DNA of 64,000 nt from Streptomyces malachitofuscus (GTDB taxonomy: Bacteria; Actinomycetota; Actinomycetes; Streptomycetales; Streptomycetaceae), in the NCBI RefSeq assembly GCF_014650055.1, contig NZ_BMUF01000007.1, positions 1-64,000 on the forward strand. Reading direction: 5' to 3'. Shown in pieces: positions 16,477 through 25,144 of this stretch (the stretch's first letter is position 1; the number at the start of each line of letters is the position of its first letter). Position numbers and translations under genes: made by a program. Under the pieces are notes generated by a model that ran no database searches, was not told the DNA's origin, and saw nothing but the letters and a program-made list of their open reading frames with translations.

Positions 16477-17847
16477 TCAGTTCCCGTACGCCGCGGCCGC
16501 TTCGGCCTCCAGCTTCGCCTGGGTTCCCGCGATGTCCCCGGGGTTCTTCAGGAAGTCCTGCAGCGCCTTCCACTCGCCCTTGCCGGGCGTGCCGCCGAAG
16601 GCCTGCGGGGCCTGGTCGGACATGTCGAAGCGGAAGTCGTCCCCGGCGTCGATCAGCGCCTTGGCCATCCTCTGCTGGACCTCGTTGGGATAGGCCGAGT
16701 TCGGCACGTTCTTGTTCGGCGAGAGGTAGCCGCCGAGACCGGCGTGGATGCTCGCCGCGTCCGGGGAGGCGAGGAACGTCGCCAGCGCCTGCGAGGCCTT
16801 CGAGTCCTCCAGGATCACCGCCGCGTCGCCGCCGGACACCACGGGCGGGGCGTCACCGACCGCCGGGAACGGGAACACCTTGGCGTCCGTGCCCACCTTC
16901 GCCTTGGTCTCGCCGATGTTGACCTGCACGAAGTCGCCCTCGTAGACCATGCCGGCCTTGGGCTGGTCGCCGCCGGTGAAGGTCTGCGTCACCGATGTCG
17001 GGAAGTCGGTCTGCAGGGCCCCGGACGCGCCGCCCGCGACATAGTCCTTCTTGCCCCAGATCTCGGCGAGCGTGGTCAGCGCCTCCTTGACGGAGGGGTC
17101 TGTCCACTTGATCTCGTGCCGGGCGAGCTGGTCGTACTTCTCCGGGCCCGCCTGGGAGAGGTAGACGTTCTCGAACCAGTCGGTCAGCGTCCAGCCGTCG
17201 GCGCCGCCGACCGAGAACGGTGTGACTCCGGAGTCGTACACCGTCTGCGCGGCCGTGAGCAGTTCGTCCCACGTCTTCGGCTCGGCCGCGCCGGCGTTCT
17301 CGAAGACCTGCGCGTTGTACCAGACCAGCGACTTGTTGGCGGCCTTGTAGTAGACGCCGTACTGCTTGCCGTCGACCGTGCCGATGTCCTGCCAGCCCTG
17401 CGAGTAGTTCTTGGCGAGCTCCGCCTGCGCCTCGGCGCCCAGCGGCTTCGCCCAGCCCTTCTCCACGGCCTGTTTGATGGCGCCCGGCTGCGGCAGCATC
17501 GCCACGTCCGGCGGGGCGCCGCCCGCGACCTTCGAACCGAGGAAGTTGATGATGGGGTCCTGGGCGGGGACGAAGGTCACCTTGGCGCCGGTGCGCTTCT
17601 CGAACTCCGCGAGGACCTTCTTGAAGTTGGCCTGTTCGGCGCCGGTCCAGACGGCGGCGACCTCCAGGCTCTCGCCGTCCAGCTCGGGGAGCGTGACGGT
17701 GGTGCCGGTGTCGCCGTTCCCGCCGTCCTTGTCCTTGTCGCCGCCGCTGTCGTCGTCGCCTCCGCAGGCGGTGAGCGACACCGCGAGCACACCCGCGGCG
17801 ATCGCGGCGGCGGCTCTCGTGGCCCTGCGGGTGTGGGGAGTTGTCAC
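16477..17847 (-). CDS. Sugar ABC transporter substrate-binding lipoprotein
   Basis: This ~456-residue extracellular binding protein has the lipobox SLTACGG after a signal peptide (TRRATRAAAAIAAGVLAVSL). The body reads like the MalE/family-1 fold (FLGSKVAGGAPPDVAMLPQP, YGVYYKAANKSLVWYNAQVF, GGDAAVILEDSKASQALATF). GTG 17847 was chosen because it puts a normal-length signal peptide in front of the lipobox and has a GAAAG upstream; ATG 17898/17901 would add 17-18 residues including a second Arg-rich segment and cannot be excluded. It is the first gene of a three-gene importer operon. The substrate is not evident. Confidence 0.88.
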   Translation of the reverse strand: MTTPHTRRATRAAAAIAAGVLAVSLTACGGDDDSGGDKDKDGGNGDTGTTVTLPELDGESLEVAAVWTGAEQANFKKVLAEFEKRTGAKVTFVPAQDPIINFLGSKVAGGAPPDVAMLPQPGAIKQAVEKGWAKPLGAEAQAELAKNYSQGWQDIGTVDGKQYGVYYKAANKSLVWYNAQVFENAGAAEPKTWDELLTAAQTVYDSGVTPFSVGGADGWTLTDWFENVYLSQAGPEKYDQLARHEIKWTDPSVKEALTTLAEIWGKKDYVAGGASGALQTDFPTSVTQTFTGGDQPKAGMVYEGDFVQVNIGETKAKVGTDAKVFPFPAVGDAPPVVSGGDAAVILEDSKASQALATFLASPDAASIHAGLGGYLSPNKNVPNSAYPNEVQQRMAKALIDAGDDFRFDMSDQAPQAFGGTPGKGEWKALQDFLKNPGDIAGTQAKLEAEAAAAYGN

Positions 17848-17933
17848 ATGGCTTTCGGGCGACCTGCGTATTCGGATGAACCTGCTCGTCCTGCGCATCA
17901 CTGCCCCGTTCTTCGTACTCCGTCGTACTTCGC

Positions 17934-17943
17934 CGAACGTTCG
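17934..17943. promoter_or_regulatory. Palindrome upstream of the importer operon
   Basis: CGAACGTTCG is a perfect 10-bp palindrome about 90 bp upstream of the binding-protein start. It could be an operator for the importer. The match is short and no regulator gene is adjacent, so support is weak. Confidence 0.25.
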
Positions 17944-18104
17944 AGCGCTGTCCCGTGCGCTCTGGTCTACGCCCGGGGGATGGGGGTGGCAAGAGCGCGT
18001 CCCGTGTCAAGTCCGGGATCGTGACCCCGTCGTGACCAGGCGTCACCGGCGGCCTGAGTACCCCGGCTCATGACGCCCACCGCACGGGGCGGAATGCTGA
18101 GGAC

Positions 18105-18722
18105 ATGTTCATCAGACGATCAGTCGCCGCGGCCGCTCTCCTCGTGGTCACCCTGACCGCGTGCGGGACCGAGCCGAGCGGCGGGCAGGTGGCGGCGGGG
18201 GCGGGCAGCGCCCGGCCGTCGGAGAGCCCCCGGCCGTCCTTCAGCCCGCGGCCGAAGTGCGCGCGGCCCGCCGAGGCGCCCACCGTGCCCCCGTCACCCT
18301 CCGCTCCGTCGTCCTCCTCCGGGAGCGCGGACGGCCCCCGGGAGCAGAACGGGGACGGTGCGCCGCACTACGCCGAGAACCACGCCTACCGGATGCAGGG
18401 ATCGCTGACCCCGGAGAGCCGGGCCTGGGGAGCGGCGTCGGCGGGGCTCATCCGGGCGGAGCTGGAGAAGGTGCGCGAGGAGGGCGGGGCCGGCGCGTAC
18501 GGCGTGTTCGACGAGCGGCGGATCGCGGCGGCCCTATCCCGGCTCGGCTGCGGCGAGGAGCACGGGGTCTACATCGGCAACGGCTTCTACAGCGTGCACA
18601 CGGGGGACGCCTGTGTGTCCGGCCGGGTGACGGAGGACCAGCTGACCGTCAAGGTGCACGGCGCCTACGCCGAGCCCCAGCCCGGCACCGGCCCCTGTGT
18701 CGAGAACCGGGGAGGCCACTGA
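18105..18722 (+). CDS. Secreted lipoprotein of unknown function
   Basis: This 205-residue protein has signal sequence MFIRRSVAAAALLVVTLTAC with lipobox LTAC. A Ser/Pro-rich disordered spacer follows (residues ~30-75), then a compact C-terminal domain beginning AYRMQGSLTPESRAWGAASA. That domain has three Cys (LGCGEE, DACVSG, GPCVEN), at least two of which may form a disulfide. I do not recognise the family. The first codons overlap no neighbour; the stop lies inside a terminator hairpin shared with the convergent FHA-ATPase gene. Confidence 0.7.
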   Translation: MFIRRSVAAAALLVVTLTACGTEPSGGQVAAGAGSARPSESPRPSFSPRPKCARPAEAPTVPPSPSAPSSSSGSADGPREQNGDGAPHYAENHAYRMQGSLTPESRAWGAASAGLIRAELEKVREEGGAGAYGVFDERRIAAALSRLGCGEEHGVYIGNGFYSVHTGDACVSGRVTEDQLTVKVHGAYAEPQPGTGPCVENRGGH

Positions 18723-18735
18723 GGGGCCTCCCCGG
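18707..18735. terminator. Bidirectional terminator
   Basis: CCGGGGAGGCC (18707-18717) pairs perfectly with GGCCTCCCCGG (18725-18735) around a 7-nt loop that contains the stop codon of the lipoprotein gene. It separates convergent genes. Confidence 0.65.
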
Positions 18736-18742
18736 CACGCGG

Positions 18743-21700
18743 TCACAGCAGTGAGGGCACCTCCGCCGCCGAGACCTGCCGGGCCGCCCGTTCCAGCGCG
18801 CTGGCGAGCAGGGCCAAGTCGGTCGGGCCGTTGCCGAGCTCGCGCACCTGGCGGCGGGCCGGGGGGTCGCCCATCCGGTGCCACTCCAGGGGGACGACCG
18901 TCGGGCGCAGGGTCGCCGTCCGCGGGATGCGGCTCGTGACCCGGCCGCCCTGGAACGCCGTCTCCCGTCCGTCCGGGCGGGCCAGCCGGCCACGGCCCGG
19001 CGCCGGGTCGTCCGGGCCGCCGCCCGGCACGGGGGCGTCGAGCGTGACGCGCAGCGACGCCTGCCGCACCGGCTCGGTCTGTGCCGTCCGGGGGCAGGGA
19101 CCGGTGGCCGTCACCAGGTGCACCCCCAGCCGCTCGCCGTCCCGCGCCACGGCCTCCAGCGCCCGCATCACCGATCCGGCGGCGGGCCTCCCCGGTGAGC
19201 CGAGCGCGGGGGAGACCAGCGCGTCCAGGTCGTCCACGACCACCACGAGGCGGGGCAGCGGCGGCGCGGCCTCCGTCTTGCGCCGGTCCGCGCCGGGCCG
19301 CAGCCGCAGCGTCGAACTGGGCGGGGCGTCCAGGTCGCCGTTCTGCTCGCCGGCGGATGCTCCCGCGCGGGAGGCGGCCGTCCGCTGGGCGACCATACGG
19401 TCCGACAGCTCGCGTCCGGTGTGCCACTCGGCGAAGTCGGAGCGGCCCAGCAGCTCGGCACGCCGCTTCAGCTCGGCGCTCAGGGACTGCGCGAACTCCC
19501 GCATCCGCACCGGGTCGCTGGCACCGAGACGCGTGGTGACATGCGGTACGTCCGTACACACCCGCAGGCCCTCGCCGTGCCCGGCGGCCGTCGCGGGGTC
19601 CCCCCGGCCGTCGACCAGCACGATGCCCAGCCGATCGGGGCGCTCGGCGGAGGCCAGCGAGGCGACGACCGCCCGCAGCAACTCCGAACGGCCGCTGCCC
19701 GGCGGCCCCTCGACCAGCAGATGCGGCCCGTCGGCGGCGAGGTCGGCGACGACCGGGCCGCGCGGTCCGGCGCCCAGTATGGCGGTGACGCGTCCGCCGA
19801 GCGCCTGGGTGTCGTCGGCCGCGTCCGCCCAGCGGGCCATCAGTGAGGCAGGGGTGGCCCGGGCCAGGCCCAGCTCGTCCAGCAGCCGCGCCGACTGGGG
19901 CAGCGGCGCGGACACGCGCGCGTGGCGCCCGCCCGCGGTGCCGTCGGTGCGCAGCGGCGCGAGCGCCCGGGCGAACCGCTCGGCCCAGGCCCGGGAGACC
20001 GCGTCGACGGTGGCGAGGGTGCCGTGGCCCACGGGGCCCGGGGCCGTCCCGGAGCCGGTCGCGGCCACCCGGAGCAGCCGCAGGGCGGTCGCCACGTCAC
20101 CGCTGAGCAGGGCGACGGCCCCGCACTCCCGGAACGTCGGCGCCACCGCGCAGGCCGCCTCGTACGTCTCCGTCACCGGTGACGCGGGGGAGGCGGCGGC
20201 CGTCTCGGCGAGACACAGCAGATGGATGCCGGCCCGGGCGCCGTCCTGGGCCAGCCGGGCGACCGCCTCGCGGATGTCCGCGCCGCCTGGGTCGCCGTCC
20301 ACGACGACCACGGTGTACGGGCCGTCGCCCGCCGGTACGGCGTCGGCCGGGCCGCCCGCGGCCGCGTGGTCGTGGTCCGCCAGTCGGCGGAGCAGTTCGT
20401 CGGTGCGGGCCGTGGCCTGTTCCCGGTCGTGCGCGAGCAGCAGGCGGCAGTCCTGGCCGTGCCCGGGGCGTACGTGCGGCAGCCAGCCCAGCCAGGACCA
20501 CTCCGCGGTGCGCTCCTCCAGGGGGCGGGAGTGGTCCGCGGCGATCAGGACGATCTCCAGGGAGTCGGGGGAGTGCAGCGCCGCGAGCTGGGCCAGCACC
20601 GCGCGGGCCAGCCCGGCGAGGCGTTCACGCGGGCCCGCCAGTCCCAGCGAGCCGACCTCGCGCAGCCCCGAGGTGACCGGTACGGCGGGCAGCAGCCCCG
20701 AGCCGTCCGGCGCGGTCCGGTCCGCGGTGCCGAGCCGCACCGCGAGCGCCTCGGGGTGACCCGGCCCGCGCTCCCACAGCCGGGGGCCGGGCCCGAGCGC
20801 GGTCAGCAGCAGCGTGGCGGGGTCCGGCCAGGTCTCGGGGAGCACAGGGGCGGCCAGGTCCGGCTCGGGCGCGCGCCCGCCCGGATCCGCCCCGCGGCCG
20901 CCCCGCGCGTCCGCTGCCGCCTCCCGCTCCTGCCGTCCCCCGGCCAGCCGCCGGGCCCAGGCCCCGATGCCGCCCCGCTTCCGCCCGCCGGACGGCTGGG
21001 GGAGTTCGGTGCCGCGGACGGGGGTGCCTTTGCGGGAACCGGGGTCGCCGGGATTGGCGGGCACGTGGCCGTAGTGGGGATCGCGTACGTCACCGGTCGT
21101 GCCGACGGTGGGGCCCCCGGGGCCGGCGGAACCTCCGTGGCGCGCGTCGTGCGCGGTGCCGGTCGCACGGCCGGTGGGGTCCGCGGGGCCCTGGCGGGGC
21201 GCGCGGGAGCCGTGTGCGGGTGCGGCGCCGGGGGTGCCGGAGCCGTGGTCGGCATCGGCGTCGGGGGACCCGCCGTGGTGGCCGTCGCGCGTGGCACCGT
21301 GGGGTGCCCGTCCTTGAGCGGCCGTGGGCGCCTCGTCCCGCGAGTCGCCGTGGGTCGTGTCGGGAGCCCGGTGTCCCGGGGGGACGGGGCCGGAGGGCCC
21401 GACGCCGAACCCTTCGTCGAGCGGGCCGCTCCCCGCGTGCGTCTCGTCCCCGGCGGGCCCCGGCCGCGACACCCGCCGCCCCTTGGGCACCCGGGGCACG
21501 TCTCCCCGTGCCGCGATCCGCAGCGTGCGCCGGACGGAAGCGTCACCGTACCGCGCGCCCCCCGGCGCCCCACCCTGCTCCGGCACCGGCGACCCACCGG
21601 GCACCCGCCCGGGGTCCGTCTGCCCGCCGGGCGTGCGGTCGTCGGGGTTCTGCCCGGCGGGGGCCTGCCCGCCTTGGACTTGTCCGCCGTGCATCTGTCC

Positions 21701-22912
21701 GTGGGCGGTCTGTCCGTGGGGACCGTGCTGTGGGTGCTGCCCGTGGGGTGCGCGGTCGTCGGGGGTGTGGCCGCCCGGCGCCTGTCCGCCAGGAACCTGT
21801 CCGTGGGCGGTCTGCCCGCCGGGCCCGTGCTGAGGCAGCTGCCCTGCGGGGGCCTGCCCGCCTTGGACTTGTGCGCCGTGCATTTGTCCGTGGGCGGTCT
21901 GTCCGTGGGGACTGTGCTGTGGGTGCTGCCCGTGGGGTGCGCGGTCGTCGGGGGTGTGGCCGCCCGGCGCCTGTCCGCCGGGAACCTGTCCGTGGGCGGT
22001 CTGCCCGCCGGGCCCGTGCTGAGGTGGCTGCCCGTCGAGGGCCTGTCCGCCCGACACCTGCCCGCCGGGGCCGCCCGTAGTCGAGGCCGCCGAGCCGTAG
22101 GCGTGGTGGGTCCGTTCCTGGGGCGGGTCCGTGGGCTGCACGCGCGCGTGCGGCCTCGCCCCGGCGATGTCCGTGTCGCCGGTGACCGGTCCGCTCGTCA
22201 CGTCACCGGAGACCTCCCCGCTCCCGTCCACCGCCGCCCGGGGCCCGGGCACCCGGACGTGTCCCTCGCCGTCCGGTGTCGTCGCCGCCCGCGCCGCGGG
22301 TCCCGCCGCCGGGGTCAGGCGCAGGGCCGACTCGCCGATGCGCAGCAGCGCGCCCGGGGCCAGGCGGACCGGGCGGGGGCCCACGCGCCGGCCGTCCAGG
22401 GTGGTGCCGTTGGTGGAGCCGAGGTCGGCGACCGAGACGCGGCCGTCGGAGGCCACCGTCACCGCGCAGTGCAGCCGGGAGACGTCCGGGTCGTCGAGCG
22501 GTACGTCGGCGTCCGCGGAGCGGCCTATGCGGATCTCGCCGCCGTGCAGCAGATGCACCCCGCCCGCGTCCGGACCGGCGACGACATGCAGCCGGGTCGG
22601 TGTGTCGTCCAGCTCGGGATGCGGCTCGGGCTCGCCCGGTGCGCCGACGGCCAGCACCGCGCCGTCGATCAGCGGCGGCTCACCCAGCGTGCAGCGCTGC
22701 GCGTCGAGGCGCTGGTCACCGGCGTACAGCACGGGCGTACCCGAGGAACCGGTCGTGCCGTCGCCGCCGGAGACCGCCGAGGCCAGCGCGGAGGCGACCG
22801 CGGCCAGGGCCGTGCCCGCGGGCGCCGTGACCAGCACGTCGCGGCTCGCGGCCCGCTCCCGCGCGGGGGAGGAGGGGCCCAGCGGGTCTACGACGGTCAG
22901 CCGGATCTGCAT
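18743..22912 (-). CDS. FHA-domain FtsK/SpoIIIE-type ATPase, EccC/EssC-like, orphan
   Basis: The protein is 1389 residues from ATG 22912 (MQIRLTVVDPLGPSS), chosen because homologous FHA-ATPases begin with this beta-grasp-like segment; an in-frame ATG at 23056 would add an Arg-rich stretch. Order: N-terminal domain (1-~100), FHA domain (~120-205; IRIGRSADADVPLDDPDVSR, LGSTNGT) that should bind phosphothreonine, a ~350-residue disordered Gly/Gln/Pro/His linker with a 63-residue tandem repeat, an EccC-type region (GLAGPRERLAGLARAVLAQL), and a P-loop domain with Walker A GPPGSGRS (~1068) and Walker B RLVVVVDDLDAL (~1225). No membrane helix is obvious. No ESX genes are adjacent; it faces the kinase gene pkaA. 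Confidence 0.82.
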   Translation of the reverse strand: MQIRLTVVDPLGPSSPARERAASRDVLVTAPAGTALAAVASALASAVSGGDGTTGSSGTPVLYAGDQRLDAQRCTLGEPPLIDGAVLAVGAPGEPEPHPELDDTPTRLHVVAGPDAGGVHLLHGGEIRIGRSADADVPLDDPDVSRLHCAVTVASDGRVSVADLGSTNGTTLDGRRVGPRPVRLAPGALLRIGESALRLTPAAGPAARAATTPDGEGHVRVPGPRAAVDGSGEVSGDVTSGPVTGDTDIAGARPHARVQPTDPPQERTHHAYGSAASTTGGPGGQVSGGQALDGQPPQHGPGGQTAHGQVPGGQAPGGHTPDDRAPHGQHPQHSPHGQTAHGQMHGAQVQGGQAPAGQLPQHGPGGQTAHGQVPGGQAPGGHTPDDRAPHGQHPQHGPHGQTAHGQMHGGQVQGGQAPAGQNPDDRTPGGQTDPGRVPGGSPVPEQGGAPGGARYGDASVRRTLRIAARGDVPRVPKGRRVSRPGPAGDETHAGSGPLDEGFGVGPSGPVPPGHRAPDTTHGDSRDEAPTAAQGRAPHGATRDGHHGGSPDADADHGSGTPGAAPAHGSRAPRQGPADPTGRATGTAHDARHGGSAGPGGPTVGTTGDVRDPHYGHVPANPGDPGSRKGTPVRGTELPQPSGGRKRGGIGAWARRLAGGRQEREAAADARGGRGADPGGRAPEPDLAAPVLPETWPDPATLLLTALGPGPRLWERGPGHPEALAVRLGTADRTAPDGSGLLPAVPVTSGLREVGSLGLAGPRERLAGLARAVLAQLAALHSPDSLEIVLIAADHSRPLEERTAEWSWLGWLPHVRPGHGQDCRLLLAHDREQATARTDELLRRLADHDHAAAGGPADAVPAGDGPYTVVVVDGDPGGADIREAVARLAQDGARAGIHLLCLAETAAASPASPVTETYEAACAVAPTFRECGAVALLSGDVATALRLLRVAATGSGTAPGPVGHGTLATVDAVSRAWAERFARALAPLRTDGTAGGRHARVSAPLPQSARLLDELGLARATPASLMARWADAADDTQALGGRVTAILGAGPRGPVVADLAADGPHLLVEGPPGSGRSELLRAVVASLASAERPDRLGIVLVDGRGDPATAAGHGEGLRVCTDVPHVTTRLGASDPVRMREFAQSLSAELKRRAELLGRSDFAEWHTGRELSDRMVAQRTAASRAGASAGEQNGDLDAPPSSTLRLRPGADRRKTEAAPPLPRLVVVVDDLDALVSPALGSPGRPAAGSVMRALEAVARDGERLGVHLVTATGPCPRTAQTEPVRQASLRVTLDAPVPGGGPDDPAPGRGRLARPDGRETAFQGGRVTSRIPRTATLRPTVVPLEWHRMGDPPARRQVRELGNGPTDLALLASALERAARQVSAAEVPSLL
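21651..22028. repeat. Tandem 189-bp repeat (two copies)
   Basis: Two nearly identical copies (about 21651-21839 and 21840-22028) lie in the linker of the FHA-ATPase gene. Matching landmarks such as GGCCCGTGCTGAGG recur exactly 189 bp apart (21822 and 22011). Each encodes 63 residues with the pattern QHGPGGQTAHGQVPGGQAPG followed by GHTPDDRAPHGQHPQH. The reading frame is preserved, so copy number can change without breaking the protein. Confidence 0.85.
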
Positions 22913-23367
22913 CGCCGTCAGCGGTCCCTTCTGCGCGAGCGCCCGCGACAACGGGGGAACGAAGCCGCCCCGCGGTCCCCCACCGCGGACTACCCCCACC
23001 ACCACACGCGCACGTACGGCCAGTACTGCACGCATCCTCGCACCTGCCACCGACAACGCGCCCGCCCTCCGGCAGCAAATGATCTTGATTGGTCGGCTCT
23101 GCCCGCAAAAGTGCCTGACCAGTGACGCGCCGGTGATCGTTACGGGCTCACTTGAGATCGGTCACGTCCGGCATACGGCAACCAACGGACCGAGTGGAGC
23201 GTCTTTCCTTCGAACCGTCGAACACGGACGGGAGCCGGTACGTAATAGCAGGGGTCGAGATCGACCGGCCGGTATCCCGCGCGGCGGCACTACAGTGGGT
23301 CGGAACATTCCGCAGCAGGGTGGACCACGGTGTACGCCAGCCAAGCAAGCAGCAGGGAGCGCATGAC
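22913..23367. promoter_or_regulatory. Divergent promoter region between FHA-ATPase gene and pkaA
   Basis: This 455-bp stretch has no convincing gene. The part from about 23085 to 23300 is noticeably less GC-rich than the flanks (for example AAATGATCTTGATTGG near 23077), as expected for promoters of two divergent genes. I could not fix -35/-10 pairs with confidence. Confidence 0.4.
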
Positions 23368-25035
23368 GTGCGGCCGGTAGGGAGCAAGTACCTGCTCGAG
23401 GAGCCGCTCGGTCGCGGCGCCACGGGCACCGTCTGGCGAGCCCGCCAGCGGGAGACCGCGGGCGCCGAGGCGGCCGTACCGGGACAGCCCGGCGAGACCG
23501 TCGCGATCAAGGTCCTCAAGGAGGAGCTCGCGAACGACGCCGACGTCGTGATGCGGTTCCTGCGCGAGCGCTCGGTGCTGCTGCGGCTCACCCACCCCAA
23601 CATCGTCCGGGTCCGCGACCTGGTGGTCGAGGGTGATCTGCTGGCGCTGGTCATGGACCTCGTCGAGGGCCCCGACCTGCACCGTTACCTCCGCGAGAAC
23701 GGCCCCTTCACCCCGGTCGCCGCGGCCCTGCTGACCGCGCAGATCGCCGACGCGCTCGGTGCCAGCCACTCCGACGGCGTGGTGCACCGGGACCTGAAGC
23801 CCGCCAACGTCCTGCTCCGGCAGACCGGCGGCGAGATGCACCCGATGCTGACCGACTTCGGCATCGCCCGCCTCGCCGACTCCCCGGGCCTGACCCGCAC
23901 CCACGAGTTCGTCGGCACGCCCGCGTACATCGCGCCGGAGTCCGCCGAGGGCCGCCCGCAGACCTCCGCCGTCGACATCTACGGCGCCGGCATCCTGCTG
24001 TACGAGCTGGTCACCGGCCAGCCCCCGTTCTCCGGCGGCTCCGCCCTCGAGGTGCTGCACCAGCACCTGAGCGCCGAACCCCGTCGCCCCTCCACGGTCC
24101 CCGACCCGCTGTGGACGGTCATCGAGCGCTGTCTGCGCAAGAACCCCGACCAGCGGCCCAGCGCCGAGAACCTCGCGCGCGGCCTGCGGGTCGTCGCCGA
24201 GGGCATCGGGGTGCACGCGAACTCCGCGCAGATCGCCGCCGCGGAGAACGTCGGCGTGCTCCTCGCGCCCGACCCGACGCCCGCGCCGGTGCCCGACGCC
24301 CCCGGTGCCGCCGACCCGACGCAGGTGCTGCCGCACGGCGCGGGCGGCTACGACCCCAACGGCGCGACCAGCGTCCTGCCGCAGACCGGCGGACCGGCCG
24401 GTGCCGCCGACCCCACGGCCGTCATGCCCCCGGTGCCGCCGGGGCAGCCGGGGCAGCCCGGCGGGCCGGGACCCGAGAACCCGCACCCCTGGCAGAACCA
24501 GCTCCGCGCGGCCCGCGACCGCAACGAGCAGACCCAGGTCCAGTACCTCGACCCGAGCCAGGACCCGCTGCGCCGCCGCCCCCAGCGGCAGGTCGCCCGG
24601 CCCCAGCAGCCGCCGCAGCGCCGCCCGCAGCCCCAGCCGCAGCCCGGCCCGGGGTACGGCTACCCGCCGCAGCACCAGCCCCAGCAGTACGCCCCGCCCC
24701 CGCAGCAGCCCCAGCGGCCGCAGCAGCCCCAGCCGCAGCGGTACGCGCCGCCGCCGGAGCCGCAGCGTCCGGCCCGCGAGCCCCGGCAGCCCCGGCAGCG
24801 CAGCGCCAACCCGATGCGGATCCCCGGGCTCGGCTGCCTCAAGGGGTGCCTGTTCACGATCGTCATCCTGTTCGTCGCGGGCTGGCTGGTCTGGGAGCTG
24901 AGCCCGCTCCAGGACTGGATCGGCACCGGCAAGGGCTACTGGGACCAGCTCACCGACTGGTTCGGCGCCGTGACGGGCTGGATCCAGGACCTGGGCGGCC
25001 CCGAGGAGCCCTCGGCGCCCTCCGGCACGAGCTGA
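23368..25035 (+). CDS. pkaA: Membrane-anchored Ser/Thr protein kinase PkaA
   Basis: This 555-residue Hanks-type kinase starts at GTG 23368 with GGGAG upstream. Kinase domain residues ~8-270: glycine loop GRGATGTVW, Lys48 (VAIKVLKEE), catalytic Asp142 (HRDLKPAN), DFG at Asp163 and the activation-loop end GTPAYIAPES, so it should be active. A long Pro/Gln-rich linker follows, then one transmembrane helix near 493-511 (CLFTIVILFVAGWLVW) and about 44 residues outside, too short for PASTA repeats. It lies upstream of a second kinase gene, the arrangement described for pkaA-pkaB of Streptomyces. The divergent neighbour encodes a phosphothreonine-binding FHA domain, a possible target. Confidence 0.9.
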   Translation: MRPVGSKYLLEEPLGRGATGTVWRARQRETAGAEAAVPGQPGETVAIKVLKEELANDADVVMRFLRERSVLLRLTHPNIVRVRDLVVEGDLLALVMDLVEGPDLHRYLRENGPFTPVAAALLTAQIADALGASHSDGVVHRDLKPANVLLRQTGGEMHPMLTDFGIARLADSPGLTRTHEFVGTPAYIAPESAEGRPQTSAVDIYGAGILLYELVTGQPPFSGGSALEVLHQHLSAEPRRPSTVPDPLWTVIERCLRKNPDQRPSAENLARGLRVVAEGIGVHANSAQIAAAENVGVLLAPDPTPAPVPDAPGAADPTQVLPHGAGGYDPNGATSVLPQTGGPAGAADPTAVMPPVPPGQPGQPGGPGPENPHPWQNQLRAARDRNEQTQVQYLDPSQDPLRRRPQRQVARPQQPPQRRPQPQPQPGPGYGYPPQHQPQQYAPPPQQPQRPQQPQPQRYAPPPEPQRPAREPRQPRQRSANPMRIPGLGCLKGCLFTIVILFVAGWLVWELSPLQDWIGTGKGYWDQLTDWFGAVTGWIQDLGGPEEPSAPSGTS

Positions 25036-25144
25036 GCTCGTTTGCTGATTTGTCGACATCTGGGGGTCGATTTCCGTATCCCCGGTGAAGGCCGGCTGTC
25101 CGGACGCGTAGTTTTAGCGACAACACGCGTCGGTAGGAGCAGTC

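Noticed and set aside
21651..22028. CRISPR array suggested by repeated units
   Set aside because: Only two contiguous copies without spacers, in frame within a protein linker.
20222..23125. 967-codon open frame opposite the FHA-ATPase gene
   Set aside because: High G+C gives long open shadow frames; the repeats seen in it are the antisense of the linker repeat.
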